64,000 bases of DNA from Mycobacterium bohemicum DSM 44277 (GTDB taxonomy: Bacteria > Actinomycetota > Actinomycetes > Mycobacteriales > Mycobacteriaceae), in the NCBI RefSeq assembly GCF_001053185.1, contig NZ_CSTD01000001.1, positions 862,333-926,332 on the forward strand. The letters run 5' to 3'. Shown here one piece after another: positions 52,959-61,880 of the stretch. The notes beneath the pieces were generated by a model that had not been told where the DNA came from, ran no database searches, and worked only from the letters and a program-made list of their open reading frames with translations. A program made the position numbers and the translations under genes. Numbering within the stretch: the first letter of the stretch is position 1; each line of letters opens with the position of its first letter.

Positions 52959-53843
52959 GTGACAGCCGTGACACCTGCGCCTGAACACACCGCCGTGCAG
53001 CCCGACCTGCATGAGATCGCCACTCCGAAGGGCGCTTTGCGCTACTACGACTGCGGACGCGACGCGGGACCGGTGCTGCTGTTCCTGCACGGGTCCGGGC
53101 CCGGGGTCACGGGCTGGCGCAACTTCCGGGGCGTGCTGCCCACCTTCGCCGAGCACTACCGGTGCCTGATCCTGGAGTTCCCCGGCTTCGGCGTGAGCGA
53201 CGACTTCGGCGGCCATCCCATGGTCGACGCGTTCGGGACGGTCTCGCCGCTGCTGGACGCGCTAGGCATCGAAAAGGTCCACATCATCGGCAACTCGATG
53301 GGCGGCGGCGTCGGCATCAACTTCGGCACCCGCAACCCCGAGCGGGTCGGCCGGCTGGTGACGATCGGCGGGATCGGCACCAACATCTTCAGCCCCAGCC
53401 CCAGCGAGGGCATCCGGCTGCTGCAGGAGTTCGTCGAGGACCCCACCCGCCAGCGGCTGGTCGACTGGCTGAAGTCGATGGTGTACGACCAGTCACTGGT
53501 CACCGAGGAACTGGTCGAGGAGCGCTGGCGGTCGGCCAGCGACCCGGACACGCTGGCCGCCGCGCGCCGCATGTACGGCAAGGCGGCGTTCGCCGCGATG
53601 AACGCCGCGATGGCCGCCTCCGACCGGCCCCAACCGTGGGCGGTCATGCACAAGCTGGCGGCGCCCACGCTGCTGACGTGGGGCCGGGACGACAGGGTGA
53701 GCCCGCCCGACATGGCCCTGATCCCGATGCGCACCATCCCGAACGCGGAGCTGCACGTCTTCCCCAATTCCGGGCACTGGGCGATGATCGAGGCCAAGGA
53801 GGCGTTCGAGAGCACCGTGCTGGCGTTTTTGTCGCGGGGCTGA
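52959..53843 (+). CDS. Alpha/beta hydrolase of the meta-cleavage-product type (HsaD-like)
   Basis: 294 residues. FLHGSGPGVTGWRNF is the oxyanion region characteristic of C-C bond hydrolases, GNSMGGG holds the nucleophile serine, GRDDRVSP the aspartate and NSGHWAMIE the histidine. HsaD (about 291 residues) cleaves the ring-opened steroid product 4,9-DSHA; this paralogue would act one step after the HsaC-like dioxygenase at 55730. GTG at 52959, or 52968. An NTF2-like gene on the opposite strand separates it from that cluster. Confidence 0.87.
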   Translation: MTAVTPAPEHTAVQPDLHEIATPKGALRYYDCGRDAGPVLLFLHGSGPGVTGWRNFRGVLPTFAEHYRCLILEFPGFGVSDDFGGHPMVDAFGTVSPLLDALGIEKVHIIGNSMGGGVGINFGTRNPERVGRLVTIGGIGTNIFSPSPSEGIRLLQEFVEDPTRQRLVDWLKSMVYDQSLVTEELVEERWRSASDPDTLAAARRMYGKAAFAAMNAAMAASDRPQPWAVMHKLAAPTLLTWGRDDRVSPPDMALIPMRTIPNAELHVFPNSGHWAMIEAKEAFESTVLAFLSRG

Positions 53844-53904
53844 TCCGGCCACACATCGCGGGTGAAACCTGGGCCGCGACACGCCGGGGAACCCCGCCCT
53901 CACG

Positions 53905-54414
53905 TCACGACGGATGCGGCCGACTCGGGCTCGATGCTCCGGCGAGGCCGTTCGCCAGCAGGGCGTGCGCGTCGGGGTTGCCGTCGAGCAGCCGGCTGGT
54001 GCGCTCGCCGATCTGCCACCGGCCGGCGATCCGCCTCACCGTGAAATGGTTTGCGGTGCAACGCCATACACGGTAGCCCCCGGAGTCGGTCGGGTCGCGG
54101 ACGAGCAGCAGCGACTCGCACACCGCGACCGCGGAATCGCCGTCGACCGTCACCACGCACGGCCCCAGGAAGTGGCAACACCCCTCGGCCACCAGCTTCT
54201 GGTGGCCCGAAGAACTCACCATGGCGTGGACGCCGGCGCGGCCCTGCATCCGCCGGCCGTCGACGTCGTAGCTGCCGTCGTCGGCCCACAGCCGTGCGGC
54301 GGCCTCGGCATCCCCGGCGTCCACCGCCGGGCCGTAGGAGGCGATCAACCGCGCGATGTCGCGCTCGTCCTCGAGTCTGCGCAGCCGTGCCGCCAGCTCG
54401 TCGACATCGGTCAT
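53905..54414 (-). CDS. NTF2-like / SnoaL-type protein
   Basis: 169 residues from ATG 54414. LRRLEDERDIARLIASYGPAVDAGDAEAAARLWADDGSYDV is the usual start of the SnoaL-like fold, followed by QGRAGVHAMV and CCHFLGPCVVTVDGD. An in-frame opening 42 nt upstream lacks a better start. Its place between HsaD- and HsaA-like genes suggests a steroid-related isomerase or hydratase, but no catalytic residues can be assigned. Confidence 0.82.
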   Translation of the reverse strand: MTDVDELAARLRRLEDERDIARLIASYGPAVDAGDAEAAARLWADDGSYDVDGRRMQGRAGVHAMVSSSGHQKLVAEGCCHFLGPCVVTVDGDSAVAVCESLLLVRDPTDSGGYRVWRCTANHFTVRRIAGRWQIGERTSRLLDGNPDAHALLANGLAGASSPSRPHPS

Positions 54415-54536
54415 CAGGTGGGCTCCCGTCACTGAAACGTGTGCGAACATTTGCATCCACCCACCGGAATCGCCTTCAGGTCCGGCGCGGACTGCGGTAC
54501 ACCATTAGTACGCCAACCGAGACGAAGGACGACACC

Positions 54537-55721
54537 ATGGGCGAGCGGGTAATGGATCGGGTGGCGGCGATGGCCGACCAGTTGCGGGAGCAGGCCGCCG
54601 AGGCCGAGCGGATCGGCCGCCTCACCGACGACACCGTGAAGGCGATGAAGGCGGCGGGCCTGATCCGGCTGCTGCAACCCAAGGGCTACCAGGGGTTTGA
54701 GGTCCACCCGCGCGAGTTCGCCGAGACGGTGATGGCGACGGCGGCGCTCGACCCGGCCGCCGGCTGGATCGTCGGCGTGGTGGGCGTGCACCCCTACCAG
54801 CTGGCCTACGCGGATCCGAGGGTGCCCGCCGAGGTATGGGCCGACGACGTCGACACCTGGATGGCCTCGCCGTACGCGCCGCAGGGCGTGGCCAAGCCGG
54901 TCGACGGGGGCTATATCTTCAACGGCCGCTGGCAGTTCAGCTCGGGCACCGACCATTGCGACTGGATCATCCTGGGCGCGATGCTCGGCGACGAGCGGGG
55001 CGTCCCGCTGATGCCGCCGCAGATGCTGCACATGATCCTGCCCCGCAAGGACTACGAGATCGTCGAGGACTCGTGGAATGTGGTGGGGCTGCGCGGGACC
55101 GGCTCCAAGGACGTCATCGTCAAAGACGCGTTCGTCCCGGCGTACCGCACGATGGACGCCACCAAGGTGATGGACGGCACCGCGCAGCGCGAGGCCGGGA
55201 TGACCGAGCCGCTCTACCTGATGCCGTGGTCGACGATGTTCCCGCTGGGCATCTCGGCCGCCACCATCGGCATCGCCGAGGGGGCGCTGGCCGCACACCT
55301 GGACTACCAGCGCGAGCGGGTGGGCGCCACCGGGACGGCCATCAAGGACGACCCCTACGTCATGCACGCCATCGGCGAGGCCGCCGCCGACATCAACGCC
55401 GCCCGCCAGGAGTTGCTGGCCAACGCCGACCGCATCTACGACATGGTCGCCGCCGGCAAGGAGGTGTCCTTCGCCGACCGGGCGGCGGGTCGCCGCACCC
55501 AGATTCGCGCGGTGTGGCGCGCCGTGTCGGCGGTCGACGAGATCTTCGCCCGCTCCGGCGGCAACGCAGCCCGCATGGACAAACCGCTGCAGCGCTACTG
55601 GCGCGACGTGCACGTCGGCCACCTGCACGCCATCCACGTCCCCGGCACCGCCTACCACGCGTCGGCGCTGAGTTCGCTGGGCATCGATCCGCCCGAGGGC
55701 CCGCTGCGGGCCTTGATCTAG
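54537..55721 (+). CDS. HsaA-like flavin-dependent hydroxylase (acyl-CoA dehydrogenase fold)
   Basis: 394 residues, the same length as HsaA (Rv3570c). YAPQGVAKPVDGGYIFNGRWQFSSG, WNVVGLRGTGSKDVIVKDAFVP and the C-terminal RYWRDVHVGHLHA match group D flavin monooxygenases that hydroxylate the phenolic A ring of 3-HSA with FMNH2 from a reductase. Moderately similar by eye, so a paralogue rather than HsaA itself. No HsaB reductase gene is nearby. AAGGAC precedes the ATG. First gene of the plus-strand steroid set. Confidence 0.88.
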   Translation: MGERVMDRVAAMADQLREQAAEAERIGRLTDDTVKAMKAAGLIRLLQPKGYQGFEVHPREFAETVMATAALDPAAGWIVGVVGVHPYQLAYADPRVPAEVWADDVDTWMASPYAPQGVAKPVDGGYIFNGRWQFSSGTDHCDWIILGAMLGDERGVPLMPPQMLHMILPRKDYEIVEDSWNVVGLRGTGSKDVIVKDAFVPAYRTMDATKVMDGTAQREAGMTEPLYLMPWSTMFPLGISAATIGIAEGALAAHLDYQRERVGATGTAIKDDPYVMHAIGEAAADINAARQELLANADRIYDMVAAGKEVSFADRAAGRRTQIRAVWRAVSAVDEIFARSGGNAARMDKPLQRYWRDVHVGHLHAIHVPGTAYHASALSSLGIDPPEGPLRALI

Positions 55722-55729
55722 GAGCGCTC

Positions 55730-56638
55730 GTGAGCGATTTGAAAAGCCTTGGCTACGTCACTATTTCGACCGCGGACATCGACCGGTGGCGGCGATTCGC
55801 CTTCGGCGTCCTGGGATTCGCGGAGGGGCGGGGCCCCGACCCGTCGGCGCTGTACCTGCGGATGGACGAGCGCGCGGCCCGGCTCGTCGTGGTGCCCGGC
55901 GACACCGACCGGGTGATGACCGTCGGCTGGGAGGTCCGCGACCATGCCGCGTTGCAGCGCGTGATGGCGACCCTCGACGGCGCCGGGGTGGCCTTCAAGC
56001 AACTGTCGGTCGACGAGGCCTCCGAGCGGCGGGTGGAGGAGGTGATCACCTTCGAGGACCCGGCCGGCACCACGCTCGAGGTGTTCCACGGCGCGGTGCT
56101 CGACCACAGCCCGGTGATCACCCCGTTCGGCGCGAAATTCGTGACGGGCGACCAGGGAATGGGGCACGTCGTCCTGCCGGCCACCGATCCGGGCGCCCTC
56201 TTCGACTTCTACACCGACGTGTTGGGCTTCCGGTCCCGCGGCGCGTTCCGGGTGCCGCTGCCCAAGGAGTTCGGCCCGGTGCGGGTGCGCTTCCTCGGGA
56301 TCAACGAACGCCATCACAGCCTGGCGATCGTCCCGGCCGCGCACATGCGCGACCCGCGGGTGGTGCACATCATGGTCGAGGTCGACAGCCTCGACGCCGT
56401 GGGTCAGGCGCTGGACCGGGTCAACGCCGAGGGCTTCCAGTTGTCGTCCACGCTGGGTCGGCACACCAACGACAAGATGGTCTCGTTCTACGTCCGCGCA
56501 CCCGGCGACTGGGACATCGAATTCGGCACCGACGGCATGCGGGTCGACGAAAACCATTACACCGCCGAGGAAATCACCGCGGACAGCTACTGGGGCCACC
56601 AGTGGGTGTCCGACCTGCCCGCGGCGATGCGGCTGTGA
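55730..56638 (+). CDS. Extradiol ring-cleavage dioxygenase (HsaC-like)
   Basis: 302 residues, two vicinal-oxygen-chelate modules. The iron ligands of type I extradiol dioxygenases are placed as H in MGHVVLP, H in RHHSLAI and E in WDIEFGTDG. It would open the catechol A ring formed by the HsaA-like enzyme. GTG at 55730 has TAGGAG upstream, 8 nt after the HsaA-like stop; the stop overlaps the next start by 4 nt (GTGA). HsaC is 300 residues, so length agrees. Confidence 0.9.
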   Translation: MSDLKSLGYVTISTADIDRWRRFAFGVLGFAEGRGPDPSALYLRMDERAARLVVVPGDTDRVMTVGWEVRDHAALQRVMATLDGAGVAFKQLSVDEASERRVEEVITFEDPAGTTLEVFHGAVLDHSPVITPFGAKFVTGDQGMGHVVLPATDPGALFDFYTDVLGFRSRGAFRVPLPKEFGPVRVRFLGINERHHSLAIVPAAHMRDPRVVHIMVEVDSLDAVGQALDRVNAEGFQLSSTLGRHTNDKMVSFYVRAPGDWDIEFGTDGMRVDENHYTAEEITADSYWGHQWVSDLPAAMRL

Positions 56639-58107
56639 CACCCGACTCCGACGTCACGCCACTGCCCGCGGCGTCGATCGGCTCGTGGGACGACGAGGCC
56701 GACGTCGTGATCGCCGGCTACGGGGTGGCCGGGGCCGCCGCGGCGGTCGAATCGGCCCGCGCCGGCGCCGACGTCCTGGTGCTGGAGCGCACCGGCTCCT
56801 GGGGCGGCGCCGCGGCCATGGCCGGCGGATTCATCTACCTCGGCGGCGGCACCGCGCTGCAGAAGGCTTGTGGCTTCACCGATTCCGTGGACAACATGGC
56901 GGCCTTCCTCAACGTGGCGATGGGGCCCGGGGCCGACGAGAAGCGGATCGCCGACTACTGCGCCGGCAGCGTCGCCCACTTCGACTGGCTGGTGGGCTGC
57001 GGCGTGCCGTTCAAGGCCGAGTTCTTCGCCGAACCCGGCTGGGAACCGATGGGCGACCAGGGGCTGATGTACAGCGGCGGCGAAAACGCCTACCCGTTCA
57101 ACACGATCGCCTCCCCCACCCCGCGCGGACACGTCCCGCAGATGTCGAACAAGAAGCAGGGCGAGGCCAGCGCCGGCTACATGCTGATGAAGCCGCTCGT
57201 CGAGACCGCCGGCGCGGCCGGCGCGCGGGCGGTCTACGACGTGCGGGTGCAGGGCCTGATCACCGAATCCGACGGCCGGGTGGTCGGGGTGACCGCCCGC
57301 CGGTACGGCACCGAGATGGCCGTCCGGGCGCGCCGCGGCGTGGTGCTGGCCATGGGCAGCTTCGCCTACAACGACGACATGGTGGCGCGCTTCGCCCCGC
57401 GGATCTCCGGGCGCCCGGCCGCGTCCATCGAACAGCACGACGGGCAGGCGATCCGGATGGCCCAGGCCCTGGGCGCCGACCTGGCGCACATGGACGCCAC
57501 CGAGGTGGCGATCTTCATCGACCCCCAGCAGCTGGTGCGCGGCATCCTGGTCAACGGCCGCGGCCAGCGTTACGTCGCCGAGGACACCTATCCCGGCCGG
57601 GTCGGGCAGCTCACGCTCTACCAGCAGGACAACGTGGCGTACCTGATCATCGACGGCGACGCGCAGGAAGAGGCGAAGGCCTCCTGGTCGCCGAAATTCA
57701 TGCTGCGCGAAGCGAGTTGGGTGGCCGACACCGTCGAAGACCTGGAACGCGAGATGGGGCTGGCGCCGGGTTGCCTGCAGGCCACCGTCGCCGCCTACAA
57801 CGCGGGCGCCACCGACGGCGAGGACCCGCTGCTGCACAAGAAGCCCGAGTGGATCAGGCCGATCGGCTCCCCCGTCGGCGCCATCGATCTGCGGGAGTCC
57901 ACCGGCGGCTTCACCCTGGGCGGGCTGGCCACCACGCTGGACGCCGAGGTGCTGCACGTCGGCGGCGAACCCATCCCGGGACTGTTCGCGGCGGGCCGTT
58001 GCACCGCCGGCGTGGCGGCCTGGGGCTACGCCAGCGGCGTCTCGCTCGGCGACGGCAGTTTCTATGGCCGGCGCGCCGGCCGGTCGGCGGCGCGGCTCTC
58101 ACGGTGA
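56635..58107 (+). CDS. FAD dehydrogenase, 3-ketosteroid delta4-(5alpha)-dehydrogenase-like
   Basis: 490 residues of the succinate dehydrogenase/fumarate reductase flavoprotein family. AGYGVAGAAAAVESARAG binds FAD; GGGTALQKACGF, MYSGGENAYPFN and the end ASGVSLGDGSFYGRRAG match the delta4-(5alpha) ketosteroid dehydrogenase subgroup as I know it. It would desaturate the A ring of a 5alpha-reduced 3-ketosteroid. The GTG start overlaps the HsaC-like stop, and its own stop overlaps the KstD-like start. Function inferred from family and neighbours. Confidence 0.85.
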   Translation: MTPDSDVTPLPAASIGSWDDEADVVIAGYGVAGAAAAVESARAGADVLVLERTGSWGGAAAMAGGFIYLGGGTALQKACGFTDSVDNMAAFLNVAMGPGADEKRIADYCAGSVAHFDWLVGCGVPFKAEFFAEPGWEPMGDQGLMYSGGENAYPFNTIASPTPRGHVPQMSNKKQGEASAGYMLMKPLVETAGAAGARAVYDVRVQGLITESDGRVVGVTARRYGTEMAVRARRGVVLAMGSFAYNDDMVARFAPRISGRPAASIEQHDGQAIRMAQALGADLAHMDATEVAIFIDPQQLVRGILVNGRGQRYVAEDTYPGRVGQLTLYQQDNVAYLIIDGDAQEEAKASWSPKFMLREASWVADTVEDLEREMGLAPGCLQATVAAYNAGATDGEDPLLHKKPEWIRPIGSPVGAIDLRESTGGFTLGGLATTLDAEVLHVGGEPIPGLFAAGRCTAGVAAWGYASGVSLGDGSFYGRRAGRSAARLSR

Positions 58108-59834
58108 ACACGATCCCCGCCGGGCTTGCCGTGGCCGACACCACCGTGGACCTGCTGGTGGTCGGTTCGGGGACCGGCATGGCCGCCGCCCTGGCCGCGC
58201 ACGAGCTCGGCTTGTCGGCGCTGATCGTGGAGAAGTCCCACCGGGTGGGCGGGTCGACGGCCCGCTCCGGCGGTGCGCTGTGGCTGCCGGCCTCGCCGGT
58301 GCTGCGGGAGGCCGGCGCCCTCGATTCCGCCGAGCGCGCCGGCACCTACCTGGACTCGGTGGTCGCCGGCTCGGCGGCGCGACAAAGGTCCGCCGCGTTC
58401 GTGGCGCACGTCCCCGCGACCGTGGAGCTGCTGCGCCGGACGACCCCCCTTCGGCTGTTCTGGGCGCGCGACTACTCCGACTACCACCCCGAGGAACCCG
58501 GCGGCAGCGCCGCCGGCCGCACCTGCGAGTGCCACCCGCTGGACCTGTCGATCCTCGGCGAGCACCGCACCAGGCTGCGGCCCGGCGTGCTGGAGGCCGG
58601 CGTCTCGATACCGACGACGGGCGCGGACTACCGCTGGATGAACCTGGTGGCGCGGGTGCCCGGCAAGGGGGTTCCGACCTTCGCCAAGCGGGTGGCGCAG
58701 GGCGTGGGCGGGCGACTGGTCGGGCGGCGCTACGCGGCGGGCGGCCAGGCCTTGATGGCCGGGCTGTTCGCCGGTGTGCTGCGCGCCCGCATCCCGGTGT
58801 GGACCGACACGACGCTGCTGCGCCTCCATGGCGGGGACCGGGTGTCCGGCGCCGTCGTCGAACACGACGGCCGCGAGGTCACGGTCACCGCCCGGCGCGG
58901 GGTGGTGCTGGCCACCGGCGGCTTCGACCACCGCATGGAGATGCGGTGGAAGTTCCAGTCCGAGTCGCTCGGCGCCAACCTGAGCCTGGGCGCCGAGACG
59001 AACACCGGCGACGGGATCAGGGCGGCGCAGGATGTCGGCGCGGGCACCGGACTGATGGACCAGGCGTGGTGGTTCCCGGCGGTGGCGCCGCTGCCCGGTA
59101 AGGCGCCCGCGGTGATGCTGGCCGAGCGGTCGCTGCCCGGGTCCCTGATCGTCGACCAGCACGGCCGGCGGTTCGTCAACGAGGCCGCGGACTACATGTC
59201 GTTCGGTCAGCGGCTGCTCGAGCTGGAGCGCGCGGGCACGCCCGTCGAGGCGATGTGGATCGTCTTCGACCGGCAGTACCGCAACAGCTATGTCTTCGGC
59301 GCCGAACTGTTTCCGGGGATGAGGATTCCGCGGGCCTGGTACGAGGCGGGCATCGCGGCCCGCGCCGACGGCTTCAGCGCCCTGGGCGCGCAAATCGGCG
59401 TTCCCGTCGCGGAATTCGGCAAGACCATGGCCCGCTTCAACGAATGCGCCGCCGCCGGTGAGGATTCCGACTTCGGCCGCGGCCGCAGCGCCTACAACCG
59501 CTACTACGGCGACCCGACGATCACGCCGAACCCCAACCTGCGTCCGCTGCTGAAAGGCCCGTTCTACGCGGTGAAGATGGTGCTCAGCGACCTGGGCACC
59601 TGCGGCGGGCTGAGCGTCGACGAGCGGGCGCGGGTGCTACGGGAGGACGGAGCCCCCATCGCGGGGCTTTATGCCATCGGCAACACCGCCGCCAACGCGT
59701 TCGGCACGACGTACCCGGGCGCGGGCGCGACGATCGCGCAGGGGCTGGTGTACGGCTACATCGCCGCGCGCGACGCGGCCGGCGCCACGGACGTTGCGAG
59801 CCCTACGAACCCGGGAAGTTCACATCCTTGGTGA
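58104..59834 (+). CDS. 3-ketosteroid delta1-dehydrogenase-like flavoprotein (KstD family)
   Basis: 576 residues (KstD is about 560). VGSGTGMAAALAAHELG is the FAD site, GGSTARSGGALWLP the flavin loop, and NAFGTTYPGAGATI the C-terminal catalytic region with the Tyr/Gly pair that polarises the C3 ketone. It would introduce the delta1 double bond that destabilises the steroid A/B rings. GTG start in a GTGA overlap. The 3' end overlaps the convergent SDR gene by 32 nt. Confidence 0.89.
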   Translation: MNTIPAGLAVADTTVDLLVVGSGTGMAAALAAHELGLSALIVEKSHRVGGSTARSGGALWLPASPVLREAGALDSAERAGTYLDSVVAGSAARQRSAAFVAHVPATVELLRRTTPLRLFWARDYSDYHPEEPGGSAAGRTCECHPLDLSILGEHRTRLRPGVLEAGVSIPTTGADYRWMNLVARVPGKGVPTFAKRVAQGVGGRLVGRRYAAGGQALMAGLFAGVLRARIPVWTDTTLLRLHGGDRVSGAVVEHDGREVTVTARRGVVLATGGFDHRMEMRWKFQSESLGANLSLGAETNTGDGIRAAQDVGAGTGLMDQAWWFPAVAPLPGKAPAVMLAERSLPGSLIVDQHGRRFVNEAADYMSFGQRLLELERAGTPVEAMWIVFDRQYRNSYVFGAELFPGMRIPRAWYEAGIAARADGFSALGAQIGVPVAEFGKTMARFNECAAAGEDSDFGRGRSAYNRYYGDPTITPNPNLRPLLKGPFYAVKMVLSDLGTCGGLSVDERARVLREDGAPIAGLYAIGNTAANAFGTTYPGAGATIAQGLVYGYIAARDAAGATDVASPTNPGSSHPW

Positions 59835-60633
59835 CGGACTCCCATTCGTCGATGGACGCCGTGAGGGCGGCGATCCGCTCGCGCATCGCCTTGAGAACGT
59901 CCCGCCCCAGCAGCAGCCGCAACGGCGGCTCGTCGAGCTTGGTCACCATCAGCACCGCCTCGGCCACCTTGCGGGGGTCGCCGGGCAGGTGGTCGGCGAA
60001 CTGCTTGATCAGGTCCTTGCGCGCCGCCACGTCGGCGTAGTCCGCGATCGGGGTGCCCGACTCCTTCATCGACCTCGTCGCCCAGTCGGTGCGGAAGGCG
60101 CCCGGTTCGATCGCGGTCACCTTGATGCCCAGCGGGCGGACCTCGGTGGCCAGCGCCTCGGTGACCGCCTCCAGCGCGAACTTCGTCGACGAGTAATAGG
60201 CGTTGGGCGGGTTGGCGACCAGGCCGGTCATCGACGAGATGTTGACGATGTGCCCGGATCCGCGGGCGCGCATGGCCGGCAGCACCGCCTTGATCATGTC
60301 GACGGCGCCGAAGTAGTTGACGTCGAACAGCTTTCGCACCTCGGCGTCCTCGCCCTCCTCCACCGCGGACAGGTAGCCGTGGCCGGCGTTGTTCACCAGG
60401 ACGTCGATGCCGCCGAACGCGTCGTCGGCGGCCGAGACCGCCGCCGCGATCTGGGCGGCGTCGGTGACGTCGAGGGCCACCGGCACGGCACGGTCCCCGA
60501 ACTCGTCGGCGAGGTCGGCCACCGCGTCGGCGCGCCGCGCGGTCACCACCACGCTGTGGCCGTCTTCCAATGCGGCGCGGGCGATTTCGCGGCCGAAGCC
60601 GGTGGAGCATCCGGTGACCAGCCAGCGTGTCAT
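59803..60633 (-). CDS. Short-chain dehydrogenase/reductase
   Basis: 276 residues. TGCSTGFG at the N-terminus, NNAGHGYL, the serine of NISSMTG and YYSSTK; RTDWATRSM follows the catalytic region. The TGCSTGFG form is typical of a subgroup of oxidoreductases related to 17beta-hydroxysteroid and retinol dehydrogenases. ATG at 60633, 2 nt beyond the DUF1214 stop, so it belongs to the minus operon 59803-63536. Confidence 0.88.
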   Translation of the reverse strand: MTRWLVTGCSTGFGREIARAALEDGHSVVVTARRADAVADLADEFGDRAVPVALDVTDAAQIAAAVSAADDAFGGIDVLVNNAGHGYLSAVEEGEDAEVRKLFDVNYFGAVDMIKAVLPAMRARGSGHIVNISSMTGLVANPPNAYYSSTKFALEAVTEALATEVRPLGIKVTAIEPGAFRTDWATRSMKESGTPIADYADVAARKDLIKQFADHLPGDPRKVAEAVLMVTKLDEPPLRLLLGRDVLKAMRERIAALTASIDEWESVTKDVNFPGS

Positions 60634-60635
60634 CT

Positions 60636-61880
60636 CTAGATCGTCCCTTCCGGAAGGCGCCGCAGATACGCGGCGCGTCGGTCCGCAAGCTGAGCCGCCC
60701 GCTGCGCGGGCGTCACGCGCGGCAGGGTCGGCACCTCGGCGTCGAGGCGGTCCAGCTTGACCACCCGTCCGCGGGCGCCCAGGTCCTCGCGCGGGCCGGC
60801 CGCGCCGAACTCGGCCATCCGCAGCGTCAGGATGCCTTCGCGCAGCCCGTCGGAGTCGATCCAGTTCGCCACGCCGGGGTCGGACGGCGAAATCACGTAG
60901 GTGTAGGTGCCGTCGGAGTTGGCCAGCGACTGCGCCTTGTTGAGGCTGCCGGTGCGGTCGACGATGTCCAGCGTGGTGCCCCAGATGTTGCTCAGGGGGA
61001 CGGTGAAGTATTCGGCGCCGCCGTCGCTGAGGTCGACGACGAACGCCTCGTCCTCCGCCAGGTCGAATCGGCCCATGACGTAGACCTGGTTGCGCATCGC
61101 CCCGACCTTGTCGGCCGACCAGGCCAGGTCGAACTGGTTGGGCGGCATCTTGTACACGCCGTGGCTGAGCTTGCCGGTGAAGTCGGCGAAATACGCCATC
61201 ATGTCCGCGGTCGCCTCGGCCTGCTCGTCGAGCGTGCGCGCGGGCGTGCCGGGCGGGCCGCCGAGCCGCTCGACGCTGAGGTGGTTGGGGTCGTCGCGCG
61301 CCCAGTCCAGGAGCACGTCGCGGATGTAGAACTCGTGCGCCGCGGGCGAAGTCCGCACGTGATTGGGCCTTCCGTTGGCCGGTTCGGCGTCCACGGTGAT
61401 CGTGAAGCTGCCGTCGGAATCCACCTGCATGGTCCGGCCGTTGAGCACGTCGACGGTGCCCATGTGGGCGTCCCACAGCGTGAAGTAGTTCTCGGTCATC
61501 CGGTGCTCGCCCACCCGGCCGCGGATCTCGTAGCGCTCGTCACCGGAAATCGGGATCACCCGGTACACGCTGTCGGGATTGTCGATGCCCCAACGCGATC
61601 CGGGAATCCGGCGGCCGTCGACGGGGTGCGCCAGCCGGGTGATGCAGCTGACCTTCGGCCGCAGCTTGTCCTGGTTGGACGACCACACCGCCGCCGAGAA
61701 CATCACCTCGGCGAACGCGTCGTCGAACCGCTCCCGCATCGCGTCCGACGCTTTGGCCCGGCCCAGCCACGTCTCGGCCACCGCGCGGTACGCGGCCTTC
61801 ACCGTTGGGTGACCGATCAGCTCCAGCGCGGCCAGTTCCTGCTCGTGCTGCGATGCCGTCGCCACGGGGTCGTCAAGCAT
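60636..61880 (-). CDS. DUF1214-type protein
   Basis: 414 residues. The region WGTTLDIVDRTGSLNKAQS to NWIDSDGLREGILTLRMAEF matches the DUF1214 domain at the C-terminal end (about 290-360), where DSDG and GLREG are typical; the N-terminal half has no recognised domain. No signal peptide or membrane segment. It is encoded between a sulfotransferase and an SDR with overlapping or near-overlapping ends, so it likely works on the same substrate. Biochemical role unknown. Confidence 0.78.
   Translation of the reverse strand: MLDDPVATASQHEQELAALELIGHPTVKAAYRAVAETWLGRAKASDAMRERFDDAFAEVMFSAAVWSSNQDKLRPKVSCITRLAHPVDGRRIPGSRWGIDNPDSVYRVIPISGDERYEIRGRVGEHRMTENYFTLWDAHMGTVDVLNGRTMQVDSDGSFTITVDAEPANGRPNHVRTSPAAHEFYIRDVLLDWARDDPNHLSVERLGGPPGTPARTLDEQAEATADMMAYFADFTGKLSHGVYKMPPNQFDLAWSADKVGAMRNQVYVMGRFDLAEDEAFVVDLSDGGAEYFTVPLSNIWGTTLDIVDRTGSLNKAQSLANSDGTYTYVISPSDPGVANWIDSDGLREGILTLRMAEFGAAGPREDLGARGRVVKLDRLDAEVPTLPRVTPAQRAAQLADRRAAYLRRLPEGTI

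Noticed and set aside
53891..53906. CGGGG-AA-CCCCG hairpin between convergent genes
   Set aside because: Two-base loop and short stem with no U-tract; not convincing as a terminator.
54497..54515. GGTAC...GTACG partial inverted repeat before the HsaA-like gene
   Set aside because: Only GTAC/GTAC pairs well over a 7-nt spacer; too weak to call, and no KstR-type AACNNGTT core is present.
56685..59834. Single long frame reading through two flavoprotein genes
   Set aside because: Its first half is out of frame with the delta4-5alpha dehydrogenase; the real KstD-like gene starts at 58104.
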